Position numbers and translations under genes: made by a program | Notes under the pieces: model-generated | What the model saw: only the letters and a program-made list of their open reading frames with translations | Told to the model about the DNA's origin: nothing | Database searches by the model: none | Part shown: positions 16,677-25,560 of the stretch, piece after piece | Layout: every line of letters begins with the position of its first letter | How positions within the stretch are numbered: position 1 is the stretch's first letter | NCBI RefSeq assembly: GCF_003315245.1 | Contig: NZ_QNRT01000002.1 | Span: forward strand, 604,206 to 668,205 | Reading direction: 5' to 3' | DNA from: Arenicella xantha | GTDB lineage: Bacteria; Pseudomonadota; Gammaproteobacteria; Arenicellales; Arenicellaceae | DNA length: 64,000 bases

Positions 16677-19097
16677 ATGAAACACAATCAAAAATATAAG
16701 GCTATAACCGCCGCTATTCTGGCTTTGACCTTGTCGTCGCAAGCCAATGCTGAGGATCAAAAAAACGATAAACTTGAGGAAGTTTTGGTTACCGCCCAGA
16801 AGCGTGTGCAAAACGCACAACGTGTTCCAGTCGCCGTCACTAAATTCTCTGGTCAACAGTTACGTGAACTCGGCGTGACAGATGTGCTTGATTTGCAAAC
16901 GAGCGCGCCAGCATTAATCGTAGGCAATACCCAGTCAGCATCAACCACCAGTTTTAGCATCCGCGGAGTCGGTACAAGTGCGCAAAATTTTGGTTTGGAA
17001 TCATCTGTTGGCCTTTATGTAGATGGCGTTTATCGTGCCCGTCAAAGTTCGGTAATTAACGAACTGATCGATATCGAAGCAATCGAAGTGCTGCGAGGCC
17101 CGCAGGGAACATTGTTTGGTCGAAACACGCCTTCCGGCGCAGTACAAATTAAGACTAATGCCCCAAGCCACGAAGCTGGCGGCAACGTTAGCCTTTCCGC
17201 TGGTAATTTCGGTCTATTGTCAGCCAGTGCCGCTGGCGGTGGTTCTCTTATTGATGATGTATTGGCGGTTCGAGTAACAGGCTTTACTTCACAACGCGAC
17301 GGTCATGTAAGCGATGAGAATTTTGGTGAAGATGTATTGAACGATCGTAATCGCTTCGGTGGTCGACTACAGTTTTTGTACACGCCTTCAGAAACTTTTT
17401 CCGCACGCTTGATTGCAGATTACTCTGAAATTGATGAAATCTGTTGTGCTGGCGTAACAGTCCGCAACAATTTTGTTGGCGCAGATGGTCAACTAGGTAG
17501 TGACGCACTCCTCACAGCCTTCGGTGGCAATATCATCTCTGAAGATCAGGTATTTGACGACGTCTCCGCTTTGAACAGCCTCCCTATCTCTAAAAATGAA
17601 GATTCTGGCGTATCTCTGGAGCTAAATTTTGGCGACGAAGATAGCCGTCAATTAACATCGATTACTGCGGTCAGAAGCTTTGATCAATTCACTTCTGTGG
17701 ATGCGGACTTCAGCAATGTTGACCTGTTCACTCGTGTCGAAGATTCAGAAACAAGTGCCTTTAGCCAAGAGCTACGATTCACCAACAAAAGCGAAATCTT
17801 TGAATACGTGGTTGGGGCTTACTATTTCGAGCAAGAGATAAAAAGCGGAGCGCAATTCAACGTTGGATCAGCGTTTAGCCCTTTTCTAGCTCAAGACCCA
17901 TCGATTGGTCAACTAATTGGCGCCGCAACTGCCGCTGGTATTCCAGTAGCAGACATTACTCCGGCTGGATCGGGTTCACGAGACAGCTTTGTACAAGATC
18001 ACCAATCAACCGCGATTTTTGGTCAAATCGATTTTCGCGCGACCGACAACGTGATGTTGTCAGCGGGTCTTCGCTACACTGATGAACAAAAAGAAATGAA
18101 CGGCGTGTTTACTCAAGGCGATACGGGACCTGCGGTTGACCTAGGGGCGATCGCAAGTGGCGACCCACGGAGCATTGTTGGTTTGGCGTTTCCAGGTTGG
18201 GGTTACACATTAGGTGGGCCATTGACCGTAGTTAGCGCCCGCGACAATGTCGAAGCCAGCTTGGATGATTCCCAACTTACCGGCACAGCAAAGCTAGCGT
18301 ACACGCCAAATAAGCAAACAATGTTTTATGTTTCGTACGGCACTGGCTTCAAGTCTGGTGGTACAAACACCGACCGAATTGCACCTCAATTTAGTACTGT
18401 GTTCGGTGCTGAAACATCAAAATCATTAGAAATTGGGGTAAAGAAAGACTTCCCAAGCCAAGGTTTGCGCGTCAATCTAAGTTTGCATAACACAACCACT
18501 GAAGACTTTCAGTCTATCGCCTTTGCAGGCAACGGGTTCAACCTGATTAATGCCGGTGAAGTTGAGACTCGAGGCGGTGAGCTCGAAGTTTTGTGGTACC
18601 CAACGGATTCACTATCAATCAGCGGCGCAGTAGTTCTTAATGACGGCGAGTTTACTTCGTTCCCTGGCTCGACTTGTTGGACCGCGACCCCGTTTCAGCT
18701 AGGTCAAAATGACCCAACTGAAGTGAACGGCGTTTGCGACCGATCAGGAGATCCATTGAACTTTAATCCAGAAGAAGTGTTCATGCTGGCGGTTAACAAG
18801 CAGTTTACTATTGGTCAAAATGACGCATATCTACATGCTGACTATTTCCATCGTTCAAGTGTGTTTGAAGATGGCGACCTTGACCCACTTAAAGAACAAA
18901 GTGGATACGGCTTGCTTAATTTACGGGCCGGCATGTTCTTTAGCGAAGGCAGTACTGAATGGTCTTTCTGGGTTCGCAACGCACTCGATGAAGACTACTT
19001 AGGTACGTATTTCGATGTGCCACTACAAACGGGTAAATTGAACGCCTATGCACGCGAGCCACGCACCTTTGGTGTTTCAATTCGTAAGGACTTCTAG
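16677..19097 (+). CDS. TonB-dependent receptor
   Basis: About 806 residues from the ATG at 16677, which has GAGAG at good spacing; a GTG at 16662 is less likely. Signal peptide ending SQANA, TonB-box-like EEVLVTAQK, plug with FSIRGVGTS, SVGLYVDGVYRAR and VLRGPQGTLFGRNTPSGAVQI, and a barrel ending in ISIRKDF with terminal Phe. The plug belongs to the large group of marine proteobacterial receptors for complex nutrients or iron chelates; the substrate cannot be assigned. It follows the receiver-TonB gene on the same strand, which suggests the two work as a dedicated pair. A strong hairpin follows the stop. Confidence 0.9.
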   Translation: MKHNQKYKAITAAILALTLSSQANAEDQKNDKLEEVLVTAQKRVQNAQRVPVAVTKFSGQQLRELGVTDVLDLQTSAPALIVGNTQSASTTSFSIRGVGTSAQNFGLESSVGLYVDGVYRARQSSVINELIDIEAIEVLRGPQGTLFGRNTPSGAVQIKTNAPSHEAGGNVSLSAGNFGLLSASAAGGGSLIDDVLAVRVTGFTSQRDGHVSDENFGEDVLNDRNRFGGRLQFLYTPSETFSARLIADYSEIDEICCAGVTVRNNFVGADGQLGSDALLTAFGGNIISEDQVFDDVSALNSLPISKNEDSGVSLELNFGDEDSRQLTSITAVRSFDQFTSVDADFSNVDLFTRVEDSETSAFSQELRFTNKSEIFEYVVGAYYFEQEIKSGAQFNVGSAFSPFLAQDPSIGQLIGAATAAGIPVADITPAGSGSRDSFVQDHQSTAIFGQIDFRATDNVMLSAGLRYTDEQKEMNGVFTQGDTGPAVDLGAIASGDPRSIVGLAFPGWGYTLGGPLTVVSARDNVEASLDDSQLTGTAKLAYTPNKQTMFYVSYGTGFKSGGTNTDRIAPQFSTVFGAETSKSLEIGVKKDFPSQGLRVNLSLHNTTTEDFQSIAFAGNGFNLINAGEVETRGGELEVLWYPTDSLSISGAVVLNDGEFTSFPGSTCWTATPFQLGQNDPTEVNGVCDRSGDPLNFNPEEVFMLAVNKQFTIGQNDAYLHADYFHRSSVFEDGDLDPLKEQSGYGLLNLRAGMFFSEGSTEWSFWVRNALDEDYLGTYFDVPLQTGKLNAYAREPRTFGVSIRKDF

Positions 19098-19119
19098 TCA
19101 TTAGTTAGTCTAAGCTTTA

Positions 19120-19171
19120 ACGAGCACACTCAGTGAAACCTGCCGCCCCTGCAGACACTGCGTGTGCTCGT
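19120..19171. terminator. Bidirectional terminator hairpin
   Basis: Arms ACGAGCACAC / GTGTGCTCGT (10 bp) continue, after one mismatch, with CAGTG / CACTG, around a 20-nt loop. It lies between the receptor gene and the convergent Crp/Fnr gene and could stop both transcripts. Confidence 0.7.
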
Positions 19172-19201
19172 CTTAGTTGCGCTTTATAAAGGCTTAACTA
19201 G

Positions 19202-19729
19202 TCAGCAAGGAAGTCTGGCTTTAATTCTACTCAAGGCAACCGGCGTGATGCCCAAATATCGGGCAATATCATTTTGCGTAACTCGACCTATTAACTCGGG
19301 CTCCCGCTCACGCAGCAAACGATATCGCTGTTCGGCCGATAAACACAGAAACTCATACTCACGACGCTCTTTCTTCATCGATAATTCGAGCAAACTATCA
19401 ATCAAGAATTGTGATGCCTCCATGTTTTCTCGCGATAAGGATCTAAGATCATCGAAAGACAATTTATACAATTCACTATTCTCCAGACAAATCAAACTAA
19501 ACGAGCATTGTTGCTTACTATGGCAGGCGGTAAGGCTGCCAATGAACGCCCCAGACAGTAACAAAGACTTAACGTGCTCCTTGCCGTCGCTGCTTAGGTA
19601 ATACGCTTTAACCAATCCGCTTTGCAGCAAGTAGACATGTCGATCAACGTCCCCTTGCCGATAAATATGCTCGCCCTTTTTTGCTCTGACTAACTGCCCG
19701 CGTTGACTTAATAGTTGAGAGAAATTCAT
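19202..19729 (-). CDS. Crp/Fnr family transcriptional regulator
   Basis: 175 residues, shorter than the usual 210-240. An N-terminal cyclic-nucleotide-binding-like fold (GEHIYRQGDVDRHVYLLQSG, then LSSDGKEHV) is followed by a dimer helix and a compact helix-turn-helix (VTQNDIARYLGITPVALSRIKARL). No Fnr-type iron-sulfur Cys cluster is seen. This short form is common in Bacteroidetes and marine proteobacteria, where the ligand is mostly unknown. It diverges from the SDR gene at 19808 across 78 bp; the spacer has an imperfect repeat (TTAACTTGGG at 19735 and CTCAAGTTTA at 19757) that could be its operator. Confidence 0.85.
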   Translation of the reverse strand: MNFSQLLSQRGQLVRAKKGEHIYRQGDVDRHVYLLQSGLVKAYYLSSDGKEHVKSLLLSGAFIGSLTACHSKQQCSFSLICLENSELYKLSFDDLRSLSRENMEASQFLIDSLLELSMKKERREYEFLCLSAEQRYRLLREREPELIGRVTQNDIARYLGITPVALSRIKARLPC

Positions 19730-19807
19730 GACTTTTAACTTGGGTTAATTCGCGGACTCAAGTTTACTCATAAAGTGGCAGCCTGATTAAACAAATGGGC
19801 TAACAAA

Positions 19808-20539
19808 ATGAATCTTGTCAATAAGCGAATCCTAATTACCGGAGGCACGTCTGGCATTGGTCTAGAAATGGTGCGACAGCTATGTGCACAAAACCAAGTG
19901 ATTGTAATTTCACGTAGCGCAGAACTAGCCGAAGAAGTCCCAGCAACAACATATCCAGTACGCATATTTCAAGCCGACTTTGCTAATCAGCAAGCCCTCA
20001 AATCGGCCATGGACGAAATTGTGAGTAACTACGACCAGCTTGATGTGCTGATCAACAATGCAGCTATACAAAATACCCCTGAACTGCTGTCCGAGGCATT
20101 TAACTATGCCGACATCCAACGCGAAATCGATATCAATTTCACCGCAGTTTGTCAGCTGAGCTACCGCATGTTGCCACTCCTGCAAGGCGACACTGAGTCG
20201 GTGATTCTAAATATAAACACCGGCTTAGCGCTGTCGCCAAAACGCTCTTCGGCCATTTACTGTGCAACTAAAGGCGCACTCAATCTGTTTTCACAGTCGC
20301 TTCAGTACCAACTCGCGGAGACTAATATTTCAGTCCAACAAGCATTCCTTCCATTAGTCGATACCAACATGACAAAAGGTCGTGGAAGCAACAAGCGCGC
20401 GGCCAGCTCAGTGGCAAATGAAATTATTGACGGACTTCGTAACAAGCGCATTATTAACGACGTTGGAAAAGCAAAACTGCTACGCCTAATGGTCCGCTTT
20501 GCGCCGAGTCTTGCGCGCAAAATCATGCGTAATAGTTAA
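19808..20539 (+). CDS. SDR family oxidoreductase, DltE-like
   Basis: 243 residues with TGGTSGIG at 11-18, NNAA at 83-86, and Y151/K155 of the YxxxK motif (YCATK). The usual catalytic Ser, 13 residues before the Tyr, is Thr here (T138 in NINTGLA), which may still work but is uncommon. The C-terminal part is the short form seen in DltE-like oxidoreductases. Substrate unknown. It shares a divergent promoter region with the Crp/Fnr regulator, which suggests that regulator controls it. Confidence 0.8.
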   Translation: MNLVNKRILITGGTSGIGLEMVRQLCAQNQVIVISRSAELAEEVPATTYPVRIFQADFANQQALKSAMDEIVSNYDQLDVLINNAAIQNTPELLSEAFNYADIQREIDINFTAVCQLSYRMLPLLQGDTESVILNINTGLALSPKRSSAIYCATKGALNLFSQSLQYQLAETNISVQQAFLPLVDTNMTKGRGSNKRAASSVANEIIDGLRNKRIINDVGKAKLLRLMVRFAPSLARKIMRNS

Positions 20540-20792
20540 TCACTAATTGAGCATCATCAGCCCACCGCACAATCGATCAAGCAATAGCCTCTTAAGCAAA
20601 AATGAACAGTCAAAGAAGCATCGGAGGTGTCGGTGTGTGGCAAATAAGCGAGTAGTACCGCCCCATCACGGATCAATTAAATCGGATAACGCGTTGCCCT
20701 AAAGTACTATTGTAATCGGCTTAGTATTGTCGCAAAGTAGAGAGAACAAGCATCTTAACGTCACGCCGGCGTGATTTCCGAGCTCGAAATCT

Positions 20793-21482
20793 ATGACAAA
20801 CAAAGCCATAAACATCTTAATAATTGATGACCATCGCCTAGTAGCCGATGGACTGGGGCTGATTTTATCTCGGTTGAGTAACACGGTGAACATAACAACT
20901 CTATACAGCGTGCGGTCTGCATTATCGGACTTGGTCATGCTTAAGCAGCAGAGTTTGATCCTCGTCGATCTAAATATGCCCGCGATGGATGGATTGAGCT
21001 TTCTCCAATCACTGTCCAATCGAAGAGTAACGGTGCCGGTGGTGGTGGTCTCAGCAGTGGAAAATCGCACTGAGATCAAGAAGGTACTGCAATGTGGGGC
21101 GCGCGGCTTTATACCAAAAGAGTTATCAGCGGCTCAGATGCTGGAGGGAGTTAAACGAGTATTGTCGGGCGAGCGCTATCTACCTGATCACTTGGCGGAG
21201 TTACTGCAGGTTAAAACCATGAGCCAACAACAGATCGCGCGCAATGCCGAAACTGGTATGAGAATCAGCGCTGAATCGGACTACCCGCAGCTCCGAGAAC
21301 GTCAACTGGATGTGTTAAAGCTAATACAAACGGGGCTATCTAATTCTGATATTGCTGATATCTTGGGCGTCAGTGAGTCGACGGTCAAATCCCATGTTTC
21401 AACCTTGTTCAAGGCGTTTGGCGTAAGCAACCGAACCGCCTGCGTGAAGGTCGGTCTTGAATCAAAATTGATCGACGGTTGA
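20793..21482 (+). CDS. NarL/FixJ-type response regulator
   Basis: 229 residues. Receiver domain with D12-D13, phospho-acceptor D59 (ILVDLNMP), S87 in place of Thr, and K109. A linker leads to a LuxR-type helix-turn-helix near the C-terminus (LRERQLDVLKLIQTGLSNSD, then GVSESTVKSHVSTLF). It is a DNA-binding output protein. It converges with the hybrid kinase gene 1 bp away, and the two are presumably cognate partners made from opposite ends of the locus. Confidence 0.9.
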   Translation: MTNKAINILIIDDHRLVADGLGLILSRLSNTVNITTLYSVRSALSDLVMLKQQSLILVDLNMPAMDGLSFLQSLSNRRVTVPVVVVSAVENRTEIKKVLQCGARGFIPKELSAAQMLEGVKRVLSGERYLPDHLAELLQVKTMSQQQIARNAETGMRISAESDYPQLRERQLDVLKLIQTGLSNSDIADILGVSESTVKSHVSTLFKAFGVSNRTACVKVGLESKLIDG

Positions 21483-21483
21483 T

Positions 21484-23208
21484 CTACTTAACTAGTTCAG
21501 AGGCAATTATGTCTAATAACTTTGCGGCGGCTATGGGCTTGTGTTCAATTCTGAGCTTTCCGGCTTGAGCCAGCAACAAGCGATCCGGTGAGGTATCTCC
21601 GGTGATTAACATCGCCTTGATCTCGATATTAAACTCATCGCGAATTTGTTTAATCGCATCAATACCATTAATGTCGCCGCGCAAGCGAAAATCAGCGACG
21701 ATTAATTCGGGTATCAAATCTTTATCATGCAAGCCGCGTATCGCATCAAGACAGTCAGCGGCGGCCACTACCTGAGCACCAGACTGCTCCAAAATACGAG
21801 TCATTCCATCACGAATATCAAGTTCATCGTCTATCACCAAGATGACTCGATCAACTAAGCTCAGACTCAACATGTCTGTCGTTTCGATGGTATCGACTGG
21901 ATCACTACTGGTCAGTCGGAGCGTTAGGGTCGTACCCACGTTGGGACTCGACTCTAAACTTAGCGGTATGCTCATCAAACTGCAGAGTCGTTTCACAATG
22001 GTTAAGCCCAGTCCTAGACCTTTTTGCCGGTCGCGTTCAGGATTATTCAATTGGGTAAACTCTAAAAATATAACAGAATGTTCCGCATCAGGAATACCTA
22101 TGCCAGTATCGACAACCTTAACATCAATGGTCTCATCATCGTTTCGTGCGGCTGACAACGTGACCGAGCCGTGATCGGTAAACTTCAATGCATTTTCAAC
22201 TAAGTTTCTGATGACCCGCTCCAACAACATCGGGTCGCTGTAGCTAAACAAACTGGGCTCAACCGACAGCACCAGCTCAATGTTAGACCCAGCGTGACCA
22301 TCTCGGTATTCCTGATAAATTCGCTCCAGCAACTTCGAGAGGTTAAAACCCTTAGGTAGATATTCAACCACGTTAGCATCAAGGCGGGAGATATCCAGCA
22401 ACTCATGCAACAACTTGTTTAACGAGCTTGTCGACAGCGTCAGTTTTTCAAGAATAGCTTCTGCATCTTTACCCAAATTCAAATGATTGAGTGCATCTAC
22501 AAACATACCCGAAGCATGCAGTGGTTGCCGCAAGTCATGACTAGCGGCGGCTAAAAAACGATCTTTAGCAAACACCGCATTTTCCGCCGCTTCTTTTTGC
22601 TCAGTAAGCTGGTCTACTAATGACTTGTTCTCATAAGATAACGTAGAACGTTCTTGAAACACGCTGTGGGCATTTTTTGCAAACGAAACAAGGATAAACA
22701 AAAACAGAAAGATCATGCCGGCAATGGCATACAGTAAACTGCCACCACGGAGTAAACACCCTAAAAAAAACAACACCGACATTGGCACCGAAAATGACAA
22801 GAAAACGCGAAATGACAGCGCCATCGACGATACGCTAGCGGCCATGTAACCTGCAAACGCACAGGTAATCATCAAGGTTAAGACAGGTTCATCGGCTTTA
22901 ATAAACAGCAACGGAACGAGACCCCACACTATGCCTGTCAGCGTCGCCCAAATCACAACTTGGTCGAACCAATACTGAGTAGACGATGGGTCATGCGCCG
23001 CTGAATGAAATTTTAGGACACTTAACCAACGCAATAACAAGATACTATATGCCGCGACAACCCAGATGAGCAAGTAAGTGCGATCCGACGTTGACCACAA
23101 CATTCCTAGGGTCAGCACATACACACCAGCGGTGCCCATAATTACGGCGGGCAGCTGTTTATATAAAGCGTTTGTTTGTTCGTATAACTGAAATTCAGTA
23201 AGCGTCAT
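21484..23208 (-). CDS. Hybrid sensor histidine kinase
   Basis: 574 residues. Six or so membrane helices occupy residues about 20-178 with little periplasmic loop. A coiled linker (185-215) leads to the HisKA helix with H224 (AAASHDLRQPLHA), then an HATPase (LVENALKFTD, DTGIGIP, KGLGLGLTIV) and a C-terminal receiver (VILVIDDELD, IVADFRLRG, EHKP). The SHDLRQPLHA type is common in marine proteobacteria beside NarL-type regulators, as here. The compact membrane domain suggests an intramembrane or membrane-associated signal. Confidence 0.9.
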   Translation of the reverse strand: MTLTEFQLYEQTNALYKQLPAVIMGTAGVYVLTLGMLWSTSDRTYLLIWVVAAYSILLLRWLSVLKFHSAAHDPSSTQYWFDQVVIWATLTGIVWGLVPLLFIKADEPVLTLMITCAFAGYMAASVSSMALSFRVFLSFSVPMSVLFFLGCLLRGGSLLYAIAGMIFLFLFILVSFAKNAHSVFQERSTLSYENKSLVDQLTEQKEAAENAVFAKDRFLAAASHDLRQPLHASGMFVDALNHLNLGKDAEAILEKLTLSTSSLNKLLHELLDISRLDANVVEYLPKGFNLSKLLERIYQEYRDGHAGSNIELVLSVEPSLFSYSDPMLLERVIRNLVENALKFTDHGSVTLSAARNDDETIDVKVVDTGIGIPDAEHSVIFLEFTQLNNPERDRQKGLGLGLTIVKRLCSLMSIPLSLESSPNVGTTLTLRLTSSDPVDTIETTDMLSLSLVDRVILVIDDELDIRDGMTRILEQSGAQVVAAADCLDAIRGLHDKDLIPELIVADFRLRGDINGIDAIKQIRDEFNIEIKAMLITGDTSPDRLLLAQAGKLRIEHKPIAAAKLLDIIASELVK

Positions 23209-23490
23209 CAGCGAGTGATATCGAGGTTTTAAGCCTGCAGAGTGAGTCTAAAGGTACTGGACCGACACCATGGGTGTGTCGAATACATAAGATTGTAGCA
23301 CTTGACGTTTAGCTCAGTGATACAACTCAGTAATACAGACAGAAACAGGAGCTCAATTCAAGTCAGTATGCGACATGCTACGGAGCGCTAGCTTTTGATC
23401 CTGCTGTCGAATCGTACTTAAGTACCATTGAGTGACTTAGTGGACATGTGACAGCATTATGACCTTCAATTAAACACTTGGTCAACGTTA

Positions 23491-25218
23491 ATGATTTTCA
23501 TCAAAGAATACCGAACAATGCGGTCGGCTACTCGCTCTAGGCCGATATCCGCTTGCACAGTAGGATTACTGGCATTTGCTATCGGCGCTCAATCTTATGC
23601 AGAAGGTCTCGAATTTAGCGATCCTAAACAACTCAATCATATCTTGCGCACAAATGAGAGGGTACTTCAGTTTGAGGTTGGCGGGGACTCAAAACGCATG
23701 ATCTATCACGTGACAAACCTATCAACTCAGTATGGGGAACTGCGAGTCGCACCGCTCAGCGGCAATGCAGAAGCAACGCGCATCAATACTAGTAACCTTA
23801 GAGACTATGACATGAGCGCTGATGGGAAGTACGTGGTTTACACCACATCAAATAGCCCTTTCACCTCTGCGAATCGCTTGAATAGTCAGGTCAGCGATAT
23901 GAGTGAGCCAGCAGTGCAACTTATTCCGGCGCTTAGTAGCGGAAAAGAGGTGGCTCGACCGGAAATTTCACCTGACGGCCACACAGTCGTCTTTATATCA
24001 GAAGAAAGACAAAATAATTTACGAGAACTATACTCAGTGCCAATCACCGGCCCTAGCTCAAGCCGAGTAAGGCTCAGCGGGCCATTAGATCCCCCTGACG
24101 AGAGCTCAGTCGTAGGCGTCGGTGGATTTTATATTAGCCCTGATAGCTCGACTGTTGTTTACTTCGCTCGCCCTCCAGGCTCTACTGTAGCTGAGTTATA
24201 TAGCGTACCAATTGACCGTTCCTCAGAGCCGGTGCAATTGACTGACCTCAACACCAATAATCGCAGAATATCGGGGTCTATCATGTTTAGCCCTGACAGT
24301 ACTACGATAAGTTTTGTTTCAAACCAAGGAGTTAATGACGTTTACAACTTATACAGCATTCCAATTAATGGTCCCAAAGAGAGTGCCATTCGACTGAATC
24401 ATGATTCTGATGGTGAATCAGTCAGAGATAGCCGAATCAGCGCCGATGGAACAACTATCGTCTATCGCTCTGCGGGATCAAGCTCGGACCTGCTATACAG
24501 TGTTCCCATCGACCGAAGCACTGAGCCCGTTTTAATTAGCCCCATTCCCGTGTTCGACGGTGATGTATCGCAGTACTATGAAATCAGCTCAGACTCGTCA
24601 ACGGTAGTATTCAAAGCCGATATGCACATTAACAATGTTAGTGAGATATTTGCAGTACCGATTAACGGACCGAGCACCAGCGCTATCAAATTACATCAAG
24701 ATCTGGTAGTGGGCCAATCAGTTGCTACATTTGACAAAATCGAGCTCAGTCCAGACGGTCAGTCAGTCACATTCAGGATCGATGATTCAGTGGCCGATAA
24801 TTTAACTAAGCTGTACACGGCACCGCTTGATACCGCAAATGCGGCGGTAGACCTCACACCAATGCTGGTAAATGATCAATATGTGCAGTCGTCATTTAAG
24901 CTTAGCGCAGATAGCGAGTACGTCGTCTACATAGCCAATCAAGAGGACGACATCTACGAGTTATACCTTGCAACGCTTGATGGTCAGCAGCCGCCATTAA
25001 AACTCAATGCGGCACTGCCAGATGGCGGAAGAATCGGTACTACTTTTTTAAGCGATAAGAACATCGTCCGTATCAGCGCCGATTCAAGCAGTATTGTGTA
25101 TGCAGCTGAACAGATAGCCAGCGGACTTGGCGGCCTATTCGTAGTGCGAAAAATAGACGACGAAATATGTTTTGTAACGGTAGCCAGCAATAATAAGGTC
25201 GTCACTTTTTGTTTATAA
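23491..25218 (+). CDS. Exported TolB-like beta-propeller protein
   Basis: 575 residues. About eight to ten repeats of the PD40/TolB type, each with an S-x-D-(G/S)-x-T-V-x-(Y/F) strand and many followed by LYSVPI or LYTAPL, form a likely propeller. The N-terminus is a signal peptide; the second Met, at 23518, gives a more typical one (MRSATRSRPISACTVGLLAF). Unlike true TolB it lacks the N-terminal TolB domain and is not in a tol-pal locus. It is periplasmic or secreted, probably a binding scaffold. No neighbour hints at a partner. Confidence 0.7.
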   Translation: MIFIKEYRTMRSATRSRPISACTVGLLAFAIGAQSYAEGLEFSDPKQLNHILRTNERVLQFEVGGDSKRMIYHVTNLSTQYGELRVAPLSGNAEATRINTSNLRDYDMSADGKYVVYTTSNSPFTSANRLNSQVSDMSEPAVQLIPALSSGKEVARPEISPDGHTVVFISEERQNNLRELYSVPITGPSSSRVRLSGPLDPPDESSVVGVGGFYISPDSSTVVYFARPPGSTVAELYSVPIDRSSEPVQLTDLNTNNRRISGSIMFSPDSTTISFVSNQGVNDVYNLYSIPINGPKESAIRLNHDSDGESVRDSRISADGTTIVYRSAGSSSDLLYSVPIDRSTEPVLISPIPVFDGDVSQYYEISSDSSTVVFKADMHINNVSEIFAVPINGPSTSAIKLHQDLVVGQSVATFDKIELSPDGQSVTFRIDDSVADNLTKLYTAPLDTANAAVDLTPMLVNDQYVQSSFKLSADSEYVVYIANQEDDIYELYLATLDGQQPPLKLNAALPDGGRIGTTFLSDKNIVRISADSSSIVYAAEQIASGLGGLFVVRKIDDEICFVTVASNNKVVTFCL

Positions 25219-25560
25219 CGTACAAGCAGGAGCTCATAAAAGCTGAGTTAACATGAACTTTCGCCCTACCCCGTGTATTTATTGCTTAACTATAAACTGA
25301 CTATACGCGGGATAGAGCGCTCTTTCGGAAATGACGGCGAGCGCTAATCCAACTTCTGTCACAACAGCTGTCACAACTCCTTTGACTTCAGCCTTTGTAT
25401 GGCACTCGACCGTGCTTAACCCTATAATATCCGACCGCTAGTCTTGGCAAATATGCCTTGCATCTATTGCCACGCGTAACGCTGCTGCGATTGTTTTCCA
25501 GCTCAGACGTCGCAGACAACTTAAGACTCTCTCTATATATACCAACTGGATAGCACGCTC
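25219..25560. other. Spacer with an imperfect hairpin
   Basis: 342 bp without a gene. CCCGTGTAT (25270-25278) pairs with ATACGCGGG (25303-25311) through one G-T pair and could end the propeller transcript. I see nothing else distinctive. Confidence 0.5.
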
